Assembly: GCF_000577815.1 (NCBI RefSeq)
Contig: NZ_CBYM010000012.1
Location: forward strand, 27,844 to 91,843
Reading direction: 5' to 3'
Length of the DNA stretch: 64,000 nucleotides
Source of the DNA: Clostridium saudiense
GTDB lineage: Bacteria; Bacillota; Clostridia; Clostridiales; Clostridiaceae
Shown here piece by piece: positions 46,031 through 54,395 of the stretch (position 1 is its first letter; each line of letters opens with the position of its first letter). A program made the translations under genes and the position numbers. The notes beneath the pieces are model-generated. The model was given only the letters and a program-made list of their open reading frames with translations, did no database searches and was not told where the DNA came from.

Positions 46031-46705
46031 TTAATTTTCCTCCAACTTATATCCGACACCTCTTACAGTTGTGATACCAGTATTTGAGTTAACATAATTA
46101 AGTTTCTTTCTTAGAAATGAAATATATACTTCTATATTGTTATATTCTGCATCTGAGTCATATCCCCATATCTTACTTATAAGCTCATCCTTTGTAACAA
46201 TCGTCTTTGGTCTTTGCATAAAACATCTTATTATTTCAAATTCTTTTAGTGAAAGCTTTATACTATTACAAGGTCCTTCTAATTCATAACTTGAAATATT
46301 TAATTTAATATCTCCAACTTCTAAAATATTATCATTTATAATTTCTCCCTGTCTTCTAGTAAGTGCTCTTAGCCTTGCTAATAATTCCTCCGTTGCAAAT
46401 GGTTTAGCTAGATAATCATCTGCTCCACTATCCAATCCCTTTACTCTATCTTCAATTTCTCCTTTTGCAGTTAATAAAATAACTGGTGTTTTTATATTAC
46501 CTTTTCTTAACCTTTTAAGTACTTCTAATCCATTAAGTTTAGGAAGCATAATATCTAATACTATTACATCATATATATCTGTTAATCCATAATCTAATCC
46601 ATCTTCACCATTATATACTGCATCAACTACATATTTATTTTTAATTAATATTTGATTAAGAGCTTCTGAAAGCTGTATTTCATCTTCAACAAGTAATAAT
46701 CTCAT
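46031..46705 (-). CDS. OmpR/PhoB-family response regulator
   Basis: 224 residues from ATG 46705, which has AAGGAG upstream; a longer frame to 46762 lacks an RBS. Receiver domain with phospho-Asp51 (VLDIMLPKLNG) and LTAKGEIEDRVKGLDSGADDYLAKPF; winged-helix output domain ending TTVRGVGYKLE. Cognate kinase immediately downstream. Divergently oriented to the VTC/CotH operon. The shared intergenic region carries TTTAAG-N5-TTTAAG, a classic 11-bp-period box for this family, so that operon is a likely target. Confidence 0.95.
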   Translation of the reverse strand: MRLLLVEDEIQLSEALNQILIKNKYVVDAVYNGEDGLDYGLTDIYDVIVLDIMLPKLNGLEVLKRLRKGNIKTPVILLTAKGEIEDRVKGLDSGADDYLAKPFATEELLARLRALTRRQGEIINDNILEVGDIKLNISSYELEGPCNSIKLSLKEFEIIRCFMQRPKTIVTKDELISKIWGYDSDAEYNNIEVYISFLRKKLNYVNSNTGITTVRGVGYKLEEN

Positions 46706-46770
46706 TAATTTTTCTCTCCTTATATTCCCTTTATAATTCTTTACTAAAAGTCTACCACACAAACATAATT

Positions 46771-46798
46771 TTTAGTTAATTTTTAAGACTATTTTAAG
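46771..46798. promoter_or_regulatory. OmpR/PhoB-type direct-repeat box
   Basis: TTTAAG at 46782-46787 and 46793-46798 (11-bp period), with a degenerate third copy TTTAGT at 46771-46776. It lies between the response regulator gene and the VTC-DUF4956/CotH genes, and has the same geometry as PmrA/BasR boxes (YTTAAK-N5-YTTAAK). Confidence 0.55.
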
Positions 46799-46895
46799 GT
46801 TATGCTACTACTATAAAACTTGTAAGCTAACCTAAATTTAACCAAATTATAAAGCCAACCAAAAAACTTTACTATAAAATGGAGGTGATTTTTTT

Positions 46896-47261
46896 ATGAG
46901 TAAACCTAGACACGAATTGAAATATTTTATTAATACAGCTGACTATCTAGCTATTAAAAATAGAATTAAATATATTGCTTCATTAGACATAAATGCTAGT
47001 TCCTCTGGAACATATCATATTAGAAGCCTTTATTTTGATAATTTTAATGATAAAAGTGAAAATGATGCTATTAAATTTATAAATAACTCAGTAAAAAAAC
47101 ATGTAGTTAAATCTAAAACTGTTTCTGCAAATTCAGGAATTGAATTAACTATAGAAATTAGATTAAAAGAAATGTCTACACAATTTGTAAATGAATTAAG
47201 CCATATTTCAGGAGTAAATAACGTTGTTTTAGTTAGCTATAATGGCGAATATATGAGCTAA
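46896..47261 (+). CDS. VTC-DUF4956 chimera left by an internal deletion
   Basis: 121 residues made of two unrelated ends. Residues 1-~53 (RHELKYFINTADYLAIKNRI ... YHIRSLYFDNFNDK) are the N-terminus of a VTC-domain polyphosphate-polymerase-like protein, usually about 230 residues. Residues ~58-121 (KHVVKSKTVSANSGIELTIE ... VLVSYNGEYMS) look like the cytoplasmic C-terminal tail of a DUF4956 membrane protein. In clostridia the usual order is vtc-DUF4956-cotH. Here the two first genes have been joined in frame near 47055, losing the VTC catalytic core and all DUF4956 TM helices. GGAGGTG precedes the ATG, so it may still be translated, but enzyme activity is not expected. The chimera call is by recognition, not by search. 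Confidence 0.75.
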   Translation: MSKPRHELKYFINTADYLAIKNRIKYIASLDINASSSGTYHIRSLYFDNFNDKSENDAIKFINNSVKKHVVKSKTVSANSGIELTIEIRLKEMSTQFVNELSHISGVNNVVLVSYNGEYMS

Positions 47262-47280
47262 GCTAATAGGTGGTGAAAAA

Positions 47281-49506
47281 ATGATTTCAAATAAACATTT
47301 TAATATAATTGTTGCTTTATTTATGGTAATAGCTCTTTGTTTCTCATCACTTATTATGCTATTACCCAAAAGCAGCACTTCATCTACTTCAATAGAACAA
47401 CCAGATTATATTACTACAATCTTTAATGATGATTCTGTAATAGAAATAAATATTGAAATGGATGAAGATTCTTGGCAAGAAATGTTAGATAATGCTGCTT
47501 CCGAAGAATATACCGCTGCTAATATAACTGTTAATGGAACTACCTATAATAATGTAGCCATCAGACCTAAAGGAAATTCTAGTCTATCTCAACTTGTTAC
47601 TGATGATTCGACCGAAAGATATAGTTTTAAAATTAAACTTGATAAATATGTTGATGGTCAAACCTTAGATGGACTTAGCAAGTTAGTATTAAATAACAAT
47701 ATGTCTGATACAACTTCTATGAAGGAGTATTTATCTTATAAACTACTTGATTCATTAGGCATACCAACCCTAGCCTGCTCATATGCTCATATAACAGTTA
47801 ATGGTGAGGAATGGGGGTTATATCTTGCTGTTGAGCCTATTGAAGAAGAATTTATTGAAAGAAATTATGGCTCTATTGATGGTAATTTATATAAGCCCGA
47901 AAGTGATAACGTAGCTATGGGTGATAAAGACAATAATGAAAATAAAATTATGGATAATAATAATTTTTCTCCTTCAGAAAATACAACATCAGAAAATAAT
48001 AACAAAACTACAATAGATAATTCTATAGATATGCAAAATCAATCTAATATGAATAATGGAGATTCTAGCGGACAAATGCAGATGCCTCCTGATATGAACA
48101 CTGGAAATTCTACTGGAGAAATGCAGGCACCTCCTGATATGAATAATGGAAATCCTTCTAGAGAAATGCAGACACCTCCTGATATGAACAATGGAGATTC
48201 TAGCGGACAAATGCAGACACCTCCTGATATGAATAAGCAATCCACTAATGACTCTACAAATCAACCTCAAATACCTAATGGTATTGGTGGTGGAATTGGT
48301 AGAAATTCTAATGGTGCTAACCTTGTATGGAATGGAGATGATATTTCAAACTACTCTGCTATTTTTGACAATGCTATTTTCAAAACTACAGATAGCGATG
48401 ATTATACTAAAATATTAGATATGATCGAACATCTTGATAGCCTTGATGATATAGAGTCATACTTAGATGTTGATGAAGTGCTTAAATACTTTGCTGCAAA
48501 TACATTCTTAGTTAATTTAGATAGTTATGTTTCTAATATGAATCATAATTACTACTTATATGAAAATGATGGTATAGTAAGTATTTTACCTTGGGATTAT
48601 AACTTATCATTTGCAGGATTCCAAGCTGGTTCAGCTTCAAATGCAATTAATTTTCCAATTGATTCACCTGTTTCTGATAGCTTAGAAGAAAGCCCTCTAA
48701 TAGGTAAACTTTTAGAAGTTGATGAATATAAAGATATTTACCATCACTATTTAAATGAAATAGTTGAAAACTTCGTTAATAACGGCACTTTAGAAACACT
48801 AATAACTAAAACTGATTCATTAATAAGTAGCTATATTCAAAATGATGCTACTGCATTTTATACTTACGATGAATATAAAGCTTCACTATCTAACTTAATT
48901 AACTTTGGTTATGATAGAGCAACTAGTATTGCAGCTCAACTTGATGGTTCTCAACCTTCAACAAATACTGGGACTATAGAAACTACAGTAGATTTAAGTG
49001 CTATGGGACAACAAGGTGGCGGAAATGAAAAAGGTGAAATGAATAATATGAGAGGTTCATCTGATACTACTCCTCCCAATGCTGATAGTTCTACTCCACA
49101 ATCAGATAATACAACTGAAAGTAATATGAATATACCTAATAGTAATACTACAAGTAATTTCCCAGGAAATATTAGTAGTAATACTTCGGATTTAGATCCT
49201 TCAATTATGATGCAAGCAATGCAAATTATTCAAAGTTCCGAAGATGGTAGTATTACAGATTCAATTAAAACCGAATTATTAAATTTAGGTTTGACTAATG
49301 AAGAAATAACACAACTTTCATCTATTCAAATACCTAATCAAGATAATAACGGTATGCATGATATAAAAAATAATAATTTAGCAATGGGGCCAGGTAATAT
49401 ATCTACTGATAATACTAATTTAATAATCACTCTTTCATCAATTGTATTATTAGTAATAGCATTAGTTTTTGTATCATTCTTCAAGAAAAGAAAATACATT
49501 AGTTAA
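47281..49506 (+). CDS. CotH-kinase-family membrane-anchored protein with tandem repeats
   Basis: 741 residues. An N-terminal signal/TM helix (about 8-30) is followed by a split CotH protein-kinase-like domain: part one about 45-215 (VAIRPKGNSSL, FKIKLDKYVDGQTLDGLSKLVLNNN, WGLYLAVEPIEEEFIERNYG) and part two about 345-560 (ILPWDYNLSFAGF carries the metal/Asp motif). Between them lie four 15-residue repeats, MNNGDSSGQMQTPPD-like. A second Q/N/S/P-rich linker precedes a C-terminal TM helix and KKRK. CotH kinases phosphorylate spore-coat proteins; this one is anchored outside the membrane. Linked by 19 bp to the VTC chimera. Confidence 0.88.
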   Translation: MISNKHFNIIVALFMVIALCFSSLIMLLPKSSTSSTSIEQPDYITTIFNDDSVIEINIEMDEDSWQEMLDNAASEEYTAANITVNGTTYNNVAIRPKGNSSLSQLVTDDSTERYSFKIKLDKYVDGQTLDGLSKLVLNNNMSDTTSMKEYLSYKLLDSLGIPTLACSYAHITVNGEEWGLYLAVEPIEEEFIERNYGSIDGNLYKPESDNVAMGDKDNNENKIMDNNNFSPSENTTSENNNKTTIDNSIDMQNQSNMNNGDSSGQMQMPPDMNTGNSTGEMQAPPDMNNGNPSREMQTPPDMNNGDSSGQMQTPPDMNKQSTNDSTNQPQIPNGIGGGIGRNSNGANLVWNGDDISNYSAIFDNAIFKTTDSDDYTKILDMIEHLDSLDDIESYLDVDEVLKYFAANTFLVNLDSYVSNMNHNYYLYENDGIVSILPWDYNLSFAGFQAGSASNAINFPIDSPVSDSLEESPLIGKLLEVDEYKDIYHHYLNEIVENFVNNGTLETLITKTDSLISSYIQNDATAFYTYDEYKASLSNLINFGYDRATSIAAQLDGSQPSTNTGTIETTVDLSAMGQQGGGNEKGEMNNMRGSSDTTPPNADSSTPQSDNTTESNMNIPNSNTTSNFPGNISSNTSDLDPSIMMQAMQIIQSSEDGSITDSIKTELLNLGLTNEEITQLSSIQIPNQDNNGMHDIKNNNLAMGPGNISTDNTNLIITLSSIVLLVIALVFVSFFKKRKYIS
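48044..48232 (+). repeat. 45-bp in-frame tandem repeats in the CotH-family gene
   Basis: Four imperfect 45-bp units encode MNNGDSSGQMQMPPD, MNTGNSTGEMQAPPD, MNNGNPSREMQTPPD and MNNGDSSGQMQTPPD, then a partial fifth unit. The first and fourth are nearly identical in DNA, indicating recent slippage or recombination. Confidence 0.88.
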
Positions 49507-49619
49507 TAGTTATAGTAACGAAGAAAATAATTTAGTTTACTACATTAATACAGAAAAATTGAAATATTATATTGAAGGGAATATTAAAATTGAGCCATAG
49601 AATTTAATAATTGATGGAA

Positions 49620-49688
49620 GATAATTTGCGTTAAGAAGATTATATGTTTGAAGCCGATAGGCAAGTTTATAATCTTTAGCAAATTATC
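49620..49688. other. Long imperfect hairpin in the CotH-DUF1653 intergenic region
   Basis: GATAATTTGC (49620-49629) pairs with GCAAATTATC (49679-49688), and the inner AAGATTATA (49636-49644) with TATAATCTT (49668-49676), around a 23-nt loop holding GCC-GATA-GGC. There is no T run, so it is not a standard terminator. The 267-bp gap 49507-49773 otherwise shows nothing I recognise. Possibly a structured RNA or an mRNA 3' stabiliser. Confidence 0.5.
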
Positions 49689-49773
49689 TGAAATCAATTA
49701 TATAAATTCAAAGCGAGATTTCACTGATTCCCGGAAAGATAATATTTTATTTTTTCGTTATTTTATGTGTAAA

Positions 49774-50022
49774 CTATTTAACGCTCTTAACTTCGTATTC
49801 TTGAAATCTGTATTTTTGTCCTGTTGGATTAACTTTTCCTTCTGGAACCTCTTCAACAAACATATCGTAAGGTCTTACAAAAAGCCCACACTCTCCATAT
49901 AATGCTCTATATAAAACCATAGTTTCTTGAGTTTCTGAATGTTTCACAAAATCCTCAACTAAATATAAATCGCCTTTAAAATGTCTAAATATTTTTCCTT
50001 TTAAATTAGATATATCTCTCAT
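49774..50022 (-). CDS. DUF1653-domain protein
   Basis: 82 residues, an SH3-like DUF1653 protein: YRHFKGxxY-type motif (IFRHFKGDLYLVEDFVKHSET), VLYRALYG, and FVRPYDMFVEEV. It covers the whole family domain plus a short tail. Function unknown. A GGAGG RBS lies just upstream. Single gene facing the CotH operon. Confidence 0.92.
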   Translation of the reverse strand: MRDISNLKGKIFRHFKGDLYLVEDFVKHSETQETMVLYRALYGECGLFVRPYDMFVEEVPEGKVNPTGQKYRFQEYEVKSVK

Positions 50023-50060
50023 ATTTTTTCCTCCGTAAGTAAACTTTTATTAAAATTAAA

Positions 50061-50092
50061 AGAAACAGTCTGCTATTAACAAACTGCTTCCT
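50061..50092 (-). terminator. Terminator of the five-gene hybrid transporter operon
   Basis: GAAGCAGTTTG pairs with CAGACTGTTTC; the left arm overlaps the last codons of the operon's final gene and T-rich DNA follows on the minus strand. Confidence 0.65.
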
Positions 50093-51302
50093 CTATTATA
50101 TCACTATTTTTTATTTCAGTATTTACTTCATCTTCGTAAATTAAATACTTTCCATGAACCTTAATAAAATAATCTCCGCAAAGATACAATGGATATATAA
50201 GCCATATCATAGCCACATTTACATCAAATTTATATTTGGCCCAAATAATTAAAACAGCTACAAATGAACTAACAACTAAAACTCCATTATTAATAATTAA
50301 TTGTTTTATATCATTAATTTTTATAACCCTTAAATTAATCACAAATAATATAATTGTAAAAATTGAATATAATGCTGATTTTAATAAGTTTTCTATATTA
50401 TAAATATCAACTCCATACTTTTTCATATAAAGCACATATTCAATCTTTTCCTTATATTCTTTTCCCATCTTACTCCAAAAATCAAAGTCAGACCACTTAT
50501 TTGGTATCATATCCAATGGAATTGAAATTTTAATATTTGTAACTTTAAAAAATATAAATACAAAAGTCAGTGCCATAATAATATATATACCTACTAAAAC
50601 TGGTTTATTTCTTGATTTAAATAAGCTACTTATTACTTTAATTAAAATTAATACTAAAGCAATTATTGGAAATATCATTGATATAAACTTAGCTAACATA
50701 TAATATACATTACCATTAATAGCTAACTCTGAAATTCCAAATCTCATTTTGAAATCTTCTATTTTATTTAAAGTAAAATCAGTACCATCTATTGTTAAAC
50801 CATCTAACGCTTTCATCGAATCATCTGGAATCTGAATAATCATATTTGATTTAGACCCCTTTAAAATTCCTCTTACAACTAATGTTCTATCATTATAAAC
50901 AATTTCTCTACCTATACAGTTACTACTTCCAAATAGCTTATAAGATGTATCATTATCTATTAAACAACCTTCCAAATCATCAGCAAATAAATTAGATCCC
51001 TTAACTAATAAATTAGATGAACCTTTTATAGCTAACACATTTAATTCACTTGCACTTTTCCCTAAATCTAGGTTAGTGGCAGATTGTAATGATTCTTCTG
51101 CCCATCCTACTACAGCTAATTCCTTTTCTGATTCTTTTATACTATTGACTAATTCTAAATTATACTTATCATTTTCAAAATAAAAGTTTAAAGTTTTATT
51201 GTTACTTTCTATATTATTTGCATAACCTAAAGATATTCCCCAGCACATAATTAAAGCAAACATAAGAATTATTCTAACTATGTGCTTTAAGTACCTTATC
51301 AT
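50076..51302 (-). CDS. MacB-core-like membrane protein (last gene of hybrid operon)
   Basis: 408 residues. Signal/TM helix (about 8-28), an extracytoplasmic domain (30-195) resembling the MacB periplasmic core (SELNVLAIKGSSNLLVKGSNL, SYKLFGSSNCIGREIVYNDRTLVVRGILK), then about five TM helices (205-225, 235-255, 310-330, 340-360, 365-385). There is no clear FtsX permease domain and no ATPase. Its start overlaps the adaptor gene by 4 bp. MacB-type cores normally bind a MacA adaptor, and one is encoded directly upstream, so the two probably interact. Function unknown; I do not recognise an exact characterised family. Confidence 0.72.
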   Translation of the reverse strand: MIRYLKHIVRIILMFALIMCWGISLGYANNIESNNKTLNFYFENDKYNLELVNSIKESEKELAVVGWAEESLQSATNLDLGKSASELNVLAIKGSSNLLVKGSNLFADDLEGCLIDNDTSYKLFGSSNCIGREIVYNDRTLVVRGILKGSKSNMIIQIPDDSMKALDGLTIDGTDFTLNKIEDFKMRFGISELAINGNVYYMLAKFISMIFPIIALVLILIKVISSLFKSRNKPVLVGIYIIMALTFVFIFFKVTNIKISIPLDMIPNKWSDFDFWSKMGKEYKEKIEYVLYMKKYGVDIYNIENLLKSALYSIFTIILFVINLRVIKINDIKQLIINNGVLVVSSFVAVLIIWAKYKFDVNVAMIWLIYPLYLCGDYFIKVHGKYLIYEDEVNTEIKNSDIIEEAVC

Positions 51303-52603
51303 TCAGTCTCCAGGCGAACTCTATCGCCATCTTCTACTGTTTTATTACTATCAATTATTATTTTATCATTTCTTCCTAATGATCCATCAGATACTGCTGC
51401 ATATTCTCCGTCTCTCTTTTCAACTTTAACATCAACCTTCTTGGCAGTTAATTCTTCACCAAGTACAGTTTCCTTTTCAGTAACAACTAAAATATAATAA
51501 CTATCCCCATCACCTTGTCTTAATGCTGCTAACGGAACACATGTACCATATTTTTTTGATTTACTTGAAACTATTATTTCTCCACTTTCATCAATTTCGC
51601 CTATTCCAACTGGTAAAACAACTGTAACTTTTAAGGTATCTGGATTATCATCATTTTTTGAAATAGAATCAATAGTTAAATTTTCAATAATTCCTGATGA
51701 GCCCAAATTTAAAGCAACTGTTTGTCCTTGTTTTACTAATGTTCTATTACTTTTATCAATTTCTCCAACAAATTTATATCCCTCGTTCTTATCTGCAATT
51801 GATGCTATAGTATCAGTAGTAACTCCTCCATTTTCAGCTACAACACTAGTAACTATTCCTTCTTTTTCAGAAACAATCTTTCCACTAGCATCTAGTAAAG
51901 GCTGAAGTTTTGCAAGTTCCTTATTATATTCTTCAATTTTAAGAGAATCTTTTGTATCTTGAAGTGACCTATCTAAATCAACAGTATCATTAGAATCTGC
52001 CACTGCTGAATTATATAGTTCTTTCTTTGATTCATAGTCAGCCTTTAAACTTTCCTCCATCATTGAATCTTTTTCTTCTTCACTTAAATTATTATAATTA
52101 TCTAATGCTTGCTTTGCTGTATTCATTTCATTTAAAGCAGTTTGTACAGCCTTCTTTTTAGTGTTTATAGCCTTGTTGTAATCTTCCGTTGCACGTGATA
52201 AAGTCTTTTGTTCTTGTTCAATATTCTTTTTAATTTCATCAACTTTAGCTTGTAAATCATCCTTATCAAGTTCAACTAAAGTATCTCCAACCTTAATACT
52301 TGACCCAACACTTATATTTACATAATCAATCTTAAGTCCCTCAACGACTGAAATCTTTTCTTCTCTATTTTTAGCTACTACTCCTTTAGCCTTAACTTCA
52401 TCTACTATTGTTTTTGACTTAGGAGTATCAACTTTAATTCTTGGTATAGTCATAGAATCTGCAGCTCTAGATAACATAGTGCATCCTATCATCAATACCA
52501 AAAAAGCAAATAAAGCTTTTACTGCTTTTTTTTGCAAAGTATCTTTTCCTTTTTTTATATATTTAAAATTTATAATCTTTTTAATCTTTTCATTTTTACT
52601 CAT
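51299..52603 (-). CDS. MacA/HlyD-family efflux adaptor-like protein
   Basis: 434 residues. One N-terminal TM helix (about 28-47), then the membrane-fusion layout: beta-barrel/lipoyl half (EKISVVEGLKIDYVNISVGSSIKVGDTLVELDKDDL), a long coiled-coil hairpin (about 105-235) and the returning lipoyl and beta-barrel parts (ASGKIVSEKEGIVTSVVAENGGVTT, KFVGEIDKSNRTLVKQGQTVALNL). In Gram-positives such adaptors (YknX type) work with MacB-like exporters. Here it is encoded 6 bp after sugar-type importer permeases, which is unusual. Confidence 0.88.
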   Translation of the reverse strand: MSKNEKIKKIINFKYIKKGKDTLQKKAVKALFAFLVLMIGCTMLSRAADSMTIPRIKVDTPKSKTIVDEVKAKGVVAKNREEKISVVEGLKIDYVNISVGSSIKVGDTLVELDKDDLQAKVDEIKKNIEQEQKTLSRATEDYNKAINTKKKAVQTALNEMNTAKQALDNYNNLSEEEKDSMMEESLKADYESKKELYNSAVADSNDTVDLDRSLQDTKDSLKIEEYNKELAKLQPLLDASGKIVSEKEGIVTSVVAENGGVTTDTIASIADKNEGYKFVGEIDKSNRTLVKQGQTVALNLGSSGIIENLTIDSISKNDDNPDTLKVTVVLPVGIGEIDESGEIIVSSKSKKYGTCVPLAALRQGDGDSYYILVVTEKETVLGEELTAKKVDVKVEKRDGEYAAVSDGSLGRNDKIIIDSNKTVEDGDRVRLETE

Positions 52604-52609
52604 AAATTA

Positions 52610-53464
52610 TCATTCCTTTACTGCTGATGCTGCAATACCTTGCTCTAAATAGCTTTGTCCTGCAAAAAATACTATTATAGCAGCTATTAATGTTACAGCA
52701 GATGCTGTAAATGCTATATCAGCATTTTCTAAAGTAATATTGGGTAAATAAATCGATAATGGCCATAATGCCTTATCTTTTAAGAATGTAAGTGGTTGTT
52801 CTATTAAATTCCAGTATTCTAAAAATTGTAATACTACTGCAGACATTATGCCTGGCATTCCTAAAGGAACACCTATCTTTGCAAAAATAACAAGTTCACT
52901 AGCCCCGTCTATTCTTGCAGATTCAATAATTGACTCTGGTATATTACAGAAGAATCGATACATTATAAATACTGAAAATGTAGAAAATATAGCTGGTAAT
53001 ATAATACTTGCATGACTGTCAAGTAAATGCATTGTATCTAATACTAAATAACTTGATAGCATAGTTACTTGGAATGGCATTAACATTACAACTATATAAA
53101 TAGTAAATAATATTTTCTTAAATGGGAATTTATATCTAGCAAATCCCCAAGCTGCTGGAATTCCAAACAAAAGTTGTCCAGCTACAGAGAAAAATACTAT
53201 TTTTACTGAATTCCAGAACATTACGAAAAACTCTGGAGTATCTAATAATAACTCTATATATGATTTTAGTGTTGGATAGCTAGGCAATAACCCCCAGCTT
53301 ACAAATCCTTTTCCTTTTTCAGATAAAACTGGCCCTAAATAAGCTGTTAATTCATCTACTCCCATAAATGATCCTGCTAATAAAAATATAACTGGGAAAC
53401 ACATAAATATAGATATAGCAACTAATATAATAAATAATATCTTTTTCTTCATTGTATAAATCAC
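52610..53464 (-). CDS. Carbohydrate-type ABC permease (MalG/LacG-like)
   Basis: 284 residues, six TM helices, binding-protein-dependent permease. The EAA loop that contacts the ATPase reads ESARIDGASELVIFAKIGVPLGMPGI (about 185-210). CUT1-type (oligosaccharide) family. Lies 6 bp after the partner permease and 6 bp before the adaptor gene. No ATPase gene is in the operon; a shared MsmK/UgpC-like ATPase elsewhere would be needed for import. Confidence 0.92.
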   Translation of the reverse strand: MIYTMKKKILFIILVAISIFMCFPVIFLLAGSFMGVDELTAYLGPVLSEKGKGFVSWGLLPSYPTLKSYIELLLDTPEFFVMFWNSVKIVFFSVAGQLLFGIPAAWGFARYKFPFKKILFTIYIVVMLMPFQVTMLSSYLVLDTMHLLDSHASIILPAIFSTFSVFIMYRFFCNIPESIIESARIDGASELVIFAKIGVPLGMPGIMSAVVLQFLEYWNLIEQPLTFLKDKALWPLSIYLPNITLENADIAFTASAVTLIAAIIVFFAGQSYLEQGIAASAVKE

Positions 53465-53470
53465 CTCACT

Positions 53471-54394
53471 CTAATCTTGCTTTTCCCAAGCTCTTTGTAA
53501 TAGCATAATTAAAACAAATATAACAATGGCCATAAGAACTGAAGCTGCTGCCATTTTATCAAACGATAATTCTCTAAACCAATTATTAAACAAATGTTGT
53601 AATAAGTACATACTCTTATCTGGATAATCACCAGCAACCAAGTATGCTTCTCTAAATACTTTAAAAGAATTAAGAAGTGATAAAACCGAAACTGTATATA
53701 AAGTAGGCTTTAAACAAGGCAATGTAATCTTCGTGAAACATTGTATGTTATTAGCACCATCAACTTTAGCAGATTCATATATTTCCTTAGATATAGAATT
53801 TAATCCTGCTAGCCATAAAATTATATTATAGCCAAGATTCTTCCATATATAACTAAATACTAATATCCAAAAAGCCCATCCTGTACTCATCCAATCTTGG
53901 CCAGCAATATTAAACTTATCTAAAAATCCACTTAAGAATCCATTTTGGTTAAAAACAATATTCCATATTAACACTACTGATGCAATTGGTACTGCCATTG
54001 GTATTAAAAATGCTGTTCTAAGTACCTTTGATGCTTCTGTAAATTTATTTAATGCAACTGCTAATAATAATGATAATGTTAATAATAACGGTATACATAT
54101 AAGTACAAATCTTATTGTATTACTTGCGGCTAACTTAAAAGCTGCATTATTGAACACTTCAACATAGTTTTGTACTCCTGTGAATTCCCTTGAAATTGCA
54201 CTTTGGAAAGATCTAATAAATACATCTAAGAAGGGAAGCAATGTAAAAATTGCTACCCCTATTAAACTTGGTAATACAAAATACAACCCTGTATATTTTG
54301 TCTTTCTCTTAATCTCTTCTTGTTCAACTTTTTTTGTCTTTGCTTTTCCTATTTTTTTTAATTGCTTTATTTTATTTTCTTTTAACTCTTCCAT
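53471..54394 (-). CDS. Carbohydrate-type ABC permease (MalF/LacF-like)
   Basis: 307 residues: a lysine-rich cytoplasmic N-terminus (about 1-30), six TM helices and the EAA loop EIYESAKVDGANNIQCFTKITLPCLKPTL (about 205-232). It should pair with the 52610-53464 permease. It starts one base after the binding-protein gene ends, so the genes are translationally coupled. Confidence 0.92.
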   Translation of the reverse strand: MEELKENKIKQLKKIGKAKTKKVEQEEIKRKTKYTGLYFVLPSLIGVAIFTLLPFLDVFIRSFQSAISREFTGVQNYVEVFNNAAFKLAASNTIRFVLICIPLLLTLSLLLAVALNKFTEASKVLRTAFLIPMAVPIASVVLIWNIVFNQNGFLSGFLDKFNIAGQDWMSTGWAFWILVFSYIWKNLGYNIILWLAGLNSISKEIYESAKVDGANNIQCFTKITLPCLKPTLYTVSVLSLLNSFKVFREAYLVAGDYPDKSMYLLQHLFNNWFRELSFDKMAAASVLMAIVIFVLIMLLQRAWEKQD

Positions 54395-54395
54395 A

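Noticed and set aside
47989..48270. Long minus-strand open frames with repeated IHIRRCLHLS-like peptides
   Set aside because: They are antisense shadows of the CotH-gene tandem repeats and have no RBS.
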